Below are positions 6,483 to 11,457 of a DNA stretch of 27,701 nucleotides, in pieces. A model generated the notes under the pieces. The model did not search any database and was not told the DNA's origin. It saw nothing but the letters and a program-made list of their open reading frames with translations. Where the stretch lies: positions 1-27,701 of the IMG/VR virus record IMGVR_UViG_3300025671_000404; one strand, written 5' to 3'. The DNA is from a virus. A program made the position numbers and the translations under genes. The stretch's first letter is position 1. The number at the start of each line of letters is the position of its first letter.

Positions 6483-6555
6483 CACCCTCTATTGGATTCG
6501 AACCAATGACCTACGGTTTAGAAGACCGTTGCTCTATCCACTGAGCTAAGAGGGT
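6483..6555 (-). tRNA. tRNA-Arg (anticodon UCU)
   Basis: A full 73-nt cloverleaf on the minus strand. The acceptor stem is ACCCTCT/AGAGGGT, D stem GCTC/GAGC with loop AGTGGATA, anticodon stem ACGGT/ACCGT with loop CTTCTAA (anticodon TCT), T stem ATTGG/CCAAT with loop TTCGAAT, and discriminator G. CCA is not encoded. It would read AGA, the dominant arginine codon of most genes in this window, so it probably supports phage translation. Confidence 0.95.
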
Positions 6556-6650
6556 GTAATATCAGTCTTTTACATGCTTTGTTCTCCGTACTGATAAAAG
6601 AGAACTTTCAATTGAGGTATAACGCATGTCTGCTTCCTCAGAGACCTCTT
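6556..6650 (-). other. Non-coding spacer between the 101-aa gene and the tRNA
   Basis: No ORF. Crossing complementary segments are present: TATCAGT near 6560 with ACTGATA near 6592, ACATGC near 6573 with GCATGT near 6622, and TTCTC with GAGAA between them. These may fold the tRNA 5' flank. There is no obvious promoter. Confidence 0.35.
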
Positions 6651-6956
6651 CTATCCTCTAACGAAACCAGGAACGGATACAATCCATCCTTTCTCGTTTC
6701 TGATAGTTTCAGGATGTCCAGTAGCCGGAGCTACTAAATCCTTTCTATCAGAAGAAGATAGAACCATCGCTGATACGATGTACAAAGTGTCTTCCACAGG
6801 AGCTGGAACATTCTCCAACTCTCCGTATACAACACTACATACATCATTCTCAAACGAAGTAAAAGAAGTCCCCACTCTAGCTACAGAGCCAGATGGTTCG
6901 AATCTTCTACCATCGTTTAATACGATGGGGTGAGGTGTACAATTAATATATTTCAT
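6651..6956 (-). CDS. Hypothetical 'TPHP' phage protein, 101 aa
   Basis: The sequence pattern MKYINCTPHPIVLNDGRRFEPSGSVARVG...VPAPVEDTLYIVSAMV...RKDLVAPATGHPETIRNEKGWIVSVPGF matches a small, widely distributed phage/bacterial family of unknown function (N-terminal N-x-T-P-H-P, central S-G-x-V-A-R-V, Y-I-V-S-x-x-V, and a D-L-V-x-P before a conserved R-x-E-x-G). No catalytic role is known to me. Its leader has one of the three conserved pseudoknots (6984-7015), 27 nt before the start codon. A 7-bp hairpin CCATCGT/ACGATGG (6910-6928) overlaps the early coding region. Confidence 0.8.
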   Translation of the reverse strand: MKYINCTPHPIVLNDGRRFEPSGSVARVGTSFTSFENDVCSVVYGELENVPAPVEDTLYIVSAMVLSSSDRKDLVAPATGHPETIRNEKGWIVSVPGFVRG

Positions 6957-6983
6957 TTTTTGAAATATTTAATTGTTAAAAAT

Positions 6984-7015
6984 ACTCTACTTACTTAGGC
7001 GAGAGTTTTAGCCTA
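6984..7015 (-). promoter_or_regulatory. Conserved leader pseudoknot, copy 1
   Basis: Read on the minus strand: TAGGC (7015-7011), TAAA, ACTCT (7006-7002), C, GCCTA (7000-6996), AGTAAGT, AGAGT (6988-6984). TAGGC pairs with GCCTA and ACTCT with AGAGT in crossed order, giving an H-type pseudoknot with 5-bp stems. The linkers TAAA, C and the ending AAGT are the same as in copies 2 and 3, while the stems differ by paired changes. It lies 27 nt upstream of the start codon at 6956. Confidence 0.75.
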
Positions 7016-7558
7016 CCTTACAACAATTTAAGACCATTTGGATTTAACTTCAGGTCACTCATTTCTGAGCTTGTTGCCAACCTCCCAATTAAGGGAGGAA
7101 TTTATAAACATTTCTCTTTCTGTTGCAAGACTACACATACGCATACACGAGTGTCTTGACAACAGTTAAAGCCAAAGAGAGTGGCTCTCTCGGATTACAG
7201 GATAACCTAATACCCTGCTCTATAAACTACCCGCGATTTCGGGCTCCATATATGCCTCCGAAAGCATATACAGCGACTCTTCTTTATATAGTGTTCTAAG
7301 GAGAAAAAGAGTCGACTTCCTTCTTAGAACTTGGTCTATTTCTATAGCGCTGACCAGCGCTTACAAAATCATTTTCATGATTTTAGTATTTAGTGCTAGA
7401 CAGTGTTACTTTTCAGTAACACCATCTAACACAGTTCCTGTGTTCTATCAAAGAACACTTCTCCCCGAAGAAACGGCGGAAGGCAGTTTATCTGCCTACT
7501 ATTTATTTAACCCCATTACGGTACTAGACTCGAGCGGATATAGCTATCCTTGTCTGAA
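7016..7558 (-). ncRNA. Gene-free, hairpin-packed region; candidate structured RNA
   Basis: No ORF over about 40 codons is seen on the minus strand. Perfect stems follow one another: CCTCCC/GGGAGG (7081-7098); a 12-bp stem with one bulged A (7120-7131 with 7153-7165); CATATATGC-type stem near 7247; GTTCTAAG/CTTAGAAC (about 7292-7330); AGCGCT/AGCGCT (7346-7361); GTGTTACT/AGTAACAC (7403-7422, minus-strand loop GAAA); AACACAG/CTGTGTT (7428-7444) competing with GTGTTCT/AGAACAC (7440-7458); and AGGCAG/CTGCCT (7481-7497). Size, phage origin and nearness to a tRNA recall the large ornate RNAs (ROOL, GOLLD), but I see no specific sequence match. A plus-strand ORF (7377-7679) overlaps the end and is judged a chance frame. 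Confidence 0.45.
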
Positions 7559-7729
7559 TTACGACCGATCCACTGTGCTAGGTGGCACACTCACGTGGTT
7601 ATTAGCGCGAGTGATTGAATCTTTCCACACTTCTGCGCACACTTCTGCAGAAGAGAGACCAGTAACCAACTGGTCTTGACAGTTTTCTTTTAATAGAGTT
7701 CTACTGTTATATGAACTCAAACTTGCCAT
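7559..7729 (-). CDS. Possible small protein, 56 aa (low confidence)
   Basis: A minus-strand ORF starting MASLSSYNSRTLLKENCQDQ and ending VPPSTVDRS with TAA. It is on the same strand as all other genes of the block and is opposed by a plus-strand frame of similar quality (7377-7679). No domain, no leader pseudoknot. It contains the 8-bp hairpin AGACCAGT/ACTGGTCT (7656-7676). It may instead be part of the non-coding structured region. Confidence 0.25.
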   Translation of the reverse strand: MASLSSYNSRTLLKENCQDQLVTGLSSAEVCAEVWKDSITRANNHVSVPPSTVDRS

Positions 7730-7818
7730 TTACCCCTGACAAGACGCACGATTTATCGCCCTTTTTGGGGAGACAGTTATAAAGGTTATTCACCCTTATA
7801 ACTGCCTTGGTAGTCTCC
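7730..7818 (-). other. Structured spacer
   Basis: A 9-bp stem CAGTTATAA (7774-7782) with TTATAACTG (7796-7804) has an inner GGT/ACC pair. It is enclosed by GGAGAC (7769-7774) with GTCTCC (7813-7818). This gives a branched arm immediately next to the internal-loop hairpin at 7819-7870. No ORF. Confidence 0.5.
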
Positions 7819-7870
7819 TATATAGCTGCTATCCCTACCTACTACCATCAGTAGGACACATAGCTATATA
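7819..7870 (-). ncRNA. Trailer hairpin with conserved internal loop, copy A
   Basis: Outer stem TATATAGCT (7819-7827) with AGCTATATA (7862-7870), 9 bp. Inner stem CCTAC (7834-7838) with GTAGG (7851-7855). Between them is an asymmetry-free internal loop GCTATC (7828-7833) facing ACACAT (7856-7861); on the minus strand these read GATAGC and ATGTGT. Copy B at 8253-8309 has the same internal loop but different, still complementary, stems. It starts 10 bases after the stop codon of the 102-aa gene. Confidence 0.75.
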
Positions 7871-7880
7871 AGGTTGGAAC

Positions 7881-8189
7881 CTATTCTGCGAATACTAAGA
7901 CCGGAGTCTTTTCTTCTACATTTTCGGTTTCGTCATCTTCGAAATCGAAGACAGAAGCTCCTGCACACGTAGTGGTCAGGTTTTTACCGAAAATGTTCCA
8001 CCCACCTAAGTGAGTGATAAGTTCCTCTTCCTCGGAATCTATCCATCTGTCTGATGCGAGAGCATCAAACTCTAGATAGATTCTTCCCTCGAATTTCCAT
8101 TTCCCCCATTTGGGAGGAAATACTAGGTTCTCGTTCGTCGATATTTCTATCGACTCGAGGAAGAAGTTAATCTTCTGTTCTCTAGTCAT
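7881..8189 (-). CDS. Hypothetical protein, 102 aa, acidic
   Basis: An acidic protein (FPPKWGKWKFEGRIYLEFDALASDRWIDSEEEELITHLGGW..., C-terminal DFEDDETENVEEKTPVLVFAE) with several Trp residues and no known family. The amino-acid pattern looks like a real folded protein. Its mRNA is unusual: a conserved pseudoknot 25 nt upstream (8215-8243), a nested 9+5 bp stem inside the gene (8035-8083, with GATGC-GAGA-GCATC at the tip), GTCGATA/TATCGAC near the start, and the internal-loop hairpin copy A right after the stop. Confidence 0.7.
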   Translation of the reverse strand: MTREQKINFFLESIEISTNENLVFPPKWGKWKFEGRIYLEFDALASDRWIDSEEEELITHLGGWNIFGKNLTTTCAGASVFDFEDDETENVEEKTPVLVFAE

Positions 8190-8214
8190 TTATATGATTT
8201 AGAGATCAATAATG

Positions 8215-8243
8215 CCGGTACTTCAAGGAGACCGGTTTATCCT
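8215..8243 (-). promoter_or_regulatory. Conserved leader pseudoknot, copy 3
   Basis: Read on the minus strand: AGGA (8243-8240), TAAA, CCGGT (8235-8231), C, TCCT (8229-8226), TGAAGT, ACCGG (8219-8215). AGGA pairs with TCCT and CCGGT with ACCGG in crossed order. Linkers TAAA, C and ...AAGT match the other copies although both stems are different. It is 25 nt upstream of the start codon at 8189. Confidence 0.75.
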
Positions 8244-8252
8244 AATAGTCAG

Positions 8253-8309
8253 CCTACACAGTCGCTATCTCTATCTTACTATTATTGATAGAACACATAA
8301 CTGTGTAGG
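8253..8309 (-). ncRNA. Trailer hairpin with conserved internal loop, copy B
   Basis: Outer stem CCTACACAGT (8253-8262) with ACTGTGTAGG (8300-8309), 10 bp. Inner stem TCTATC (8270-8275) with GATAGA (8287-8292). The internal loop CGCTATC (8263-8269) facing ACACATA (8293-8299) contains the same GCTATC and ACACAT as copy A. It begins about 20 bases after the stop codon of the 57-aa gene and ends just before pseudoknot copy 3. Confidence 0.75.
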
Positions 8310-8329
8310 GAAAGGGCCTCAAAGTTTTC

Positions 8330-8503
8330 CTAGAAAGATGTTCTTTCTAAGAGTTCTTTGAGTACGGCTTTTTGGACTATCTGCCACTGAATCTTTTTAA
8401 TGTCAGCAGCAGGTCCTTCGCCGAACCCTTTTTCCAAGTCTTTGTTAAGACCGACTAAATAGTCAGTCAACTCAGACTTAGTAAGACTCTTCAAATACTC
8501 CAT
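8330..8503 (-). CDS. Hypothetical protein, 57 aa
   Basis: A short helical ORF, MEYLKSLTKSELTDYLVGLNKD...ADIKKIQWQIVQKAVLKELLERTSF, ending in TAG. It is supported by its position: pseudoknot copy 2 sits 27 nt upstream of the ATG and internal-loop hairpin copy B follows the stop. A nested stem (CTCAAAG/CTTTGAG with inner TAGAAAGA/TCTTTCTA, 8318-8362) covers the stop codon. No family recognised. Confidence 0.7.
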   Translation of the reverse strand: MEYLKSLTKSELTDYLVGLNKDLEKGFGEGPAADIKKIQWQIVQKAVLKELLERTSF

Positions 8504-8530
8504 TTATGGATATTTTTAGAGTTAATAATA

Positions 8531-8561
8531 CCTCTACTTACGTAGGTGAGAGGTTTAACCT
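8531..8561 (-). promoter_or_regulatory. Conserved leader pseudoknot, copy 2
   Basis: Read on the minus strand: AGGT (8561-8558), TAAA, CCTCT (8553-8549), C, ACCT (8547-8544), ACGTAAGT, AGAGG (8535-8531). AGGT pairs with ACCT and CCTCT with AGAGG in crossed order. Same linkers as copies 1 and 3. It is 27 nt upstream of the start codon at 8503 and directly follows the stop of the 76-aa membrane protein gene. Confidence 0.75.
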
Positions 8562-8569
8562 TTTTTTGG

Positions 8570-8800
8570 TTAGTCTCTTTCTTCTATAGTGACAATCACT
8601 ATAGCGAAAAAGAAACAAGCTCCCCCTACCATTACTGATAAGGAGAAATTCCCTAACAACAACCAAAAATCGTTGTTGTTAAAGTTTAACGCACCGTAAT
8701 AATGGTGCAATGTTCCTGCAGTCCATGCAGGGATGACGATAGAAGCTATCATCAACAAAATAGCAGCTATTGCTGCTGTAGCAAATTTAAATTTTTTCAT
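8570..8800 (-). CDS. Small membrane protein, 76 aa
   Basis: The start at 8800 (MKKFKFATAAIAAILLMIASIVIPAWTAG) is preferred over an upstream in-frame Met at 8878, because it gives a proper basic-hydrophobic N-terminus and leaves the leader hairpin 8819-8844 outside the gene. It has two hydrophobic segments: residues about 7-28 and 49-70 (WLLLGNFSLSVMVGGACFFFAIVIV), followed by a charged tail (TIEERD). It may be a two-pass inner-membrane protein, or carry a signal peptide plus one membrane segment. It could be a holin-like or exclusion protein, but no family is recognised. Confidence 0.7.
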   Translation of the reverse strand: MKKFKFATAAIAAILLMIASIVIPAWTAGTLHHYYGALNFNNNDFWLLLGNFSLSVMVGGACFFFAIVIVTIEERD

Positions 8801-8818
8801 AATATATATTTTTTTGTA

Positions 8819-8844
8819 TCTCCCATTACTTACGTAACAGGAGA
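8819..8844 (-). promoter_or_regulatory. Leader hairpin related to the conserved pseudoknots
   Basis: TCTCC (8819-8823) pairs with GGAGA (8840-8844). The minus-strand loop contains TACGTAAGTA, shared with pseudoknot copy 2. The upstream strand lacks the TAAA linker and a clear first stem, so this is a divergent or simplified version. It is 18 nt upstream of the start codon at 8800. Confidence 0.5.
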
Positions 8845-9070
8845 TGGTTTTTTGACTTTTAGCTACCATGCAGTCCATACACTCTCTTTTAGAGAGCTTT
8901 TATTCTGAGAGTTTAACGTCTTCTCCAGGTACTTTTTCGACGGAAACCAATGCTTTGGTTTCTAATTTTTTTGTAAACTAATGGCATTGGGATATATTTT
9001 TTCAACCAATGCTTTTTTAAATGTCGGAGACACACACCACACCTATTGGTGTGATGTGGTTTCCTGAGGG
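8845..9070. other. Non-coding spacer with hairpins and T tracts
   Basis: No convincing ORF. It contains an 8-bp hairpin GAAACCAA/TTGGTTTC (8943-8962), a 7-bp stem GCATTGG/CCAATGC (8984-8990/9006-9012) followed on the plus strand by six T, and CACACC-tatt-GGTGTG (9038-9053) just after the stop of the 168-aa gene on the minus strand. The segment ACCAATGCTTT occurs twice (near 8946 and 9005). One or more of these may end the transcript of the 168-aa gene. Confidence 0.45.
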
Positions 9071-9577
9071 CTATACTATTTCAAATGTTTCGTACGTTAC
9101 GCCTTTAGGTGATGTATACGGTTCGCCTTTAATGATGGTGCAAACAGCTGTATTACTTTCATTAAAGTTAATAGAGTCAATAGTAGCAAAAGGCTTACTA
9201 CCATGAATTGATATTAAAGTTTTCCAATAATAACCCTCTGAATTGTAGTCGATAGTAGATAATTCCTCTATCGTTCCTACAAATTCGCCTTTTTCATTGA
9301 ATAACTCTACATCCGTCTCAAAATCGGTCAATTCGGTAGGTTCACCTTTATAAGATAGACCTACTTTCATTTTTGCACCGTTTGTGAGGCATAAACGAAC
9401 ATCAATTCTTGTCACAGGAACATTAGGAACATTTAATATTATTTTGTTAGATTTTACTAATCTACCCAAAATTCTACTTTGTTGCCAATCTGTCTCATTT
9501 CCGTTTAAATTAATGTTGTTTTCTACTACATAATTTAACAAATTTGCGGGTTTAGCCCCTACTTGTGGATTTACCAT
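9071..9577 (-). CDS. Hypothetical protein, 168 aa
   Basis: The start at 9577 (MVNPQVGAKPANLLNYVVENNINLNG) is chosen over the in-frame Met at 9640, because the extra 21 residues lie in an AT-rich leader and look like untranslated sequence. The protein is mostly beta-strand-like (KIILNVPNVPVTRIDVRLCLTNGAKMKVGLSYKG) with an acidic middle. No signal peptide or known family. It is the first minus-strand gene at the divergent junction, so it is probably transcribed from the promoter region 9641-9856. Position suggests an early gene; function unknown. Confidence 0.65.
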   Translation of the reverse strand: MVNPQVGAKPANLLNYVVENNINLNGNETDWQQSRILGRLVKSNKIILNVPNVPVTRIDVRLCLTNGAKMKVGLSYKGEPTELTDFETDVELFNEKGEFVGTIEELSTIDYNSEGYYWKTLISIHGSKPFATIDSINFNESNTAVCTIIKGEPYTSPKGVTYETFEIV

Positions 9578-9640
9578 GATTTTTGATTTTTTAAAGTTTA
9601 CAAAAAAGTTAAATTTTGAGAAACCCACAGGGTTACCCAA

Positions 9641-9856
9641 AATTCGTTAGAATCACAAAGGGGTTAGTATTGGGGTAGCATCGACAAAAACACCCACCCT
9701 TGAAAAAATTTTTTCTAAAATTTTTTTTTCTGGGAACTTTTTTAATTTTTCTGTGTTAACCTAAAGTCAATAAGAATGAGTTACTCATATATACAGTAAC
9801 TCACACCATGGATAAAGTACAAACATAATATTATGTAATTTAGGAAAACAGAAAAA
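9641..9856. promoter_or_regulatory. Divergent intergenic region (strand switch)
   Basis: This gene-free region separates leftward and rightward transcription, so it should contain promoters for both. It has a 14-bp palindrome GAAAAAATTTTTTC (9702-9715), long T/A tracts to about 9755, a 9-bp hairpin TGAGTTACT/AGTAACTCA (9777-9785/9795-9803) and the palindrome CATAATATTATG just before the first plus gene. I cannot fix exact promoter boxes. An operator or replication origin function is possible but unproven. Confidence 0.5.
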
Positions 9857-10246
9857 ATGAAATACTTATTGATTCAGATTAATGCCCCAGAAGCGAGTAT
9901 ATGGTCTGAAGTTTTAGATAGAAGTTTAGCTATATTCATCTCTATGGCTGTAATAGTTTTAATGGGATGGTTGTTTAAAGATTCTAGAAGATATTGGCAA
10001 GAAACTATTAAAGAAAAAGAAAACTCAATTCTAGAAAAGGACAAAAAACTTTACGAAGCCTTAAAAGAGAATTTAATAGTATACCAAAAGATATCTGCTA
10101 GCATAGAAAGAAATCTTACTTCAGGAAACAAAGAACAAAATGAAACTTTAAGATCTGAACTTAAAGAAATTAAAGAACATTTCGATAACAAAATGAATGA
10201 GATTAGAAATGAACTTAGAATTATTTCCGAAAAAATAATTAAATAA
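9857..10246 (+). CDS. Single-pass membrane protein with coiled coil, 129 aa
   Basis: One membrane segment (about residues 26-43, LAIFISMAVIVLMGWLF) is followed by a long, highly charged heptad-like helix (KEKENSILEKDKKLYEALKENL...NKMNEIRNELRIISEKIIK). This topology, a short N-terminus, one membrane helix and a coiled-coil tail, occurs among phage lysis accessory proteins and inner-membrane spanins. The gene is first in the plus-strand module that also carries the amidase, so a lysis role is reasonable but only inferred. Confidence 0.7.
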   Translation: MKYLLIQINAPEASIWSEVLDRSLAIFISMAVIVLMGWLFKDSRRYWQETIKEKENSILEKDKKLYEALKENLIVYQKISASIERNLTSGNKEQNETLRSELKEIKEHFDNKMNEIRNELRIISEKIIK

Positions 10247-10301
10247 TCGTAACTTTTTAACTGTTTCCCTCGTACCCTAAAATATATTTAAAATATAAGT
10301 T

Positions 10302-10580
10302 ATGAAGAAAAGAGCGTTGGTTAGGCTTCTTCTTAGATTAAATTTTAACATCTTAAAAGAAAACTACTTTCTTATCTCTGCTAGTAAAAACTACAGAAAT
10401 AACTTAGTATTTTTACTTTACATTAATATCGAAAAACAAAGATATAAAGTAATACTAAATGATGAGAGGCCTGAAGAGGATAAAATAGATTGTACAGATT
10501 GGCTTCCTATAGAGAGCGAAGCTGAATTAAAAAATTCTATAAAAGAATGGGAAAGCATATTCAGAAAGTTCAGAAAATAA
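10302..10580 (+). CDS. Hypothetical protein, 92 aa
   Basis: The basic N-terminal helix (MKKRALVRLLLRLNFNILKEN) is followed by alternating strands (NNLVFLLYINIEKQRYKVILND) and an acidic C-terminal helix (ESEAELKNSIKEWESIFRKF). No family recognised. The next small gene starts inside it in another frame (34-base overlap). Confidence 0.65.
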   Translation: MKKRALVRLLLRLNFNILKENYFLISASKNYRNNLVFLLYINIEKQRYKVILNDERPEEDKIDCTDWLPIESEAELKNSIKEWESIFRKFRK

Positions 10581-10720
10581 AAGAGAGTGGAAGTGTAAAC
10601 TATGAAGAAATACAGAATCTTATAGCTTCCCTCTCTCCTTTTAAAGTATTTAAAGATTTTGAAGTATACAAAGTATTAGAAGGTGATACGTTGTCTACAT
10701 ATTATATTAAAAAAGATTAA
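10547..10720 (+). CDS. Hypothetical protein, 57 aa
   Basis: A short ORF (MGKHIQKVQKIKESGSVNYEEIQNLIASLSPFKVFKDFEVYKVLEGDTLSTYYIKKD) filling the gap between two better-defined genes. It overlaps the 92-aa gene by 34 bases and ends 1 base before the next ATG (10722). Without it the gap would be an unusual 140 bases in this tightly packed module. Function unknown. Confidence 0.65.
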   Translation: MGKHIQKVQKIKESGSVNYEEIQNLIASLSPFKVFKDFEVYKVLEGDTLSTYYIKKD

Positions 10721-10721
10721 A

Positions 10722-11192
10722 ATGAAATTATTAAAAAACTTTTTAGCAGCTATATTTGGGCTGTTAATTTTATTACCTATGTCAATAGTAGGAGTATTAG
10801 CTAACTTAGTGATCTCTATTAGAAATAAAAGACTAGGTAAAACTCCTAAGAAAGTAAGAGATGTAGTTAAATTTGGATTATTATCTGGATATGACTTCTT
10901 CTTGGGAATACTTTATAGTATTGGAATTTACTCTAGTGTTTTTCTAAATGTAACTTCTGGTCTCTTAGTTAGAGAACTATTCACTAATAAAATAGATAGC
11001 GATCATTTATTCGGTAAAGTAGGAATTACTACTTCTATGGCTCTTGGTAGAGCAAGATTAATGGGTGATCTTACCACTAAAGGAGATGATCTTCTTTGGG
11101 TTATTGAAAAGATTCTAATAGATGATAATCATTTTGAGGAGTCTTATTCTAAATATTTAGATAGTGGAAAAGTTAGTGGTTTTAAAGGATAA
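10722..11192 (+). CDS. Membrane protein, 156 aa
   Basis: The start at 10722 (MKLLKNFLAAIFGLLILLPMSIVGVLANL) is preferred over 10683, because it follows the preceding stop by one base and gives a normal N-terminus. There is one strong membrane segment (residues 7-30) and a second, weaker one around 55-85 (FGLLSGYDFFLGILYSIGIYSSVFLNV), then a soluble C-terminal helical region. It may be a holin or another membrane factor of the lysis/late module; no family is recognised. Confidence 0.7.
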   Translation: MKLLKNFLAAIFGLLILLPMSIVGVLANLVISIRNKRLGKTPKKVRDVVKFGLLSGYDFFLGILYSIGIYSSVFLNVTSGLLVRELFTNKIDSDHLFGKVGITTSMALGRARLMGDLTTKGDDLLWVIEKILIDDNHFEESYSKYLDSGKVSGFKG

Positions 11193-11457
11193 ATTCGAAT
11201 TTGCAGATAAGTTAATTAATATCTATAATACAGTAAATGAAGAAGAAATTACTAAAGCAGAATTAGCTGTATTATTAGATGAGCTATACGATAAGAAATC
11301 TAGGATAAACACAAAAACTAGAGAGAAAGCAATAGAGTCTGCAAAAGCAAAAGGAATATTTGAGATTAAGGAATCTTTTAGAAATCTGTTTGATAGAATA
11401 GAAAAAGGAGGATTTAATTACACTGTTAAGTTTAGACTAGACAATGATACAAAATAA
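11164..11457 (+). CDS. Hypothetical protein, 97 aa (GTG start)
   Basis: No ATG is available, so the start is GTG at 11164 (29-base overlap with the membrane protein) or GTG at 11176. The protein is helical and charged (KFEFADKLINIYNTVNEEEITKAELAVLLDELYDKKSRINTKTREKAIESAKAKGIFEIKESF), possibly a small DNA- or protein-binding helical bundle. No family recognised. Confidence 0.65.
   Translation: MEKLVVLKDKFEFADKLINIYNTVNEEEITKAELAVLLDELYDKKSRINTKTREKAIESAKAKGIFEIKESFRNLFDRIEKGGFNYTVKFRLDNDTK

Noticed and set aside
6984-7015. preQ1-I riboswitch
   Set aside because: The crossed-stem layout is similar, but the linker lengths and conserved bases of preQ1-I (C-rich pocket, A-rich tail) are not present, and no queuosine gene follows.
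7377-7679. Plus-strand ORF of 100 codons
   Set aside because: It is the only plus-strand frame in a minus-strand block, starts in a hairpin-rich region, has a composition unlike the neighbours' proteins and no leader signal. A chance frame in structured, less AT-rich DNA is more likely.
8330-8332. Amber (TAG) recoding as in some crAss-like phages
   Set aside because: All long genes in the window are open with the standard code, the only tRNA reads AGA, and reading through the TAG at 8330 is not needed to explain any gene.
4386-8962. N4-type virion RNA polymerase hairpin promoters
   Set aside because: Several stems have 3-nt loops, and crAss-like phages package a giant RNA polymerase, so the idea was considered. 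The hairpins differ in sequence and lie mostly inside genes rather than at a constant place before starts; only the three pseudoknots are positioned regularly, and they are better explained as RNA.
8702-9206. Plus-strand ORFs at 8702-8908 and 9021-9206
   Set aside because: Both are antisense to, or straddle, minus-strand genes and hairpin spacers; no recognisable protein features.
9661-9680. G-quadruplex
   Set aside because: Only two runs of four G are present on the plus strand, too few for a stable quadruplex.
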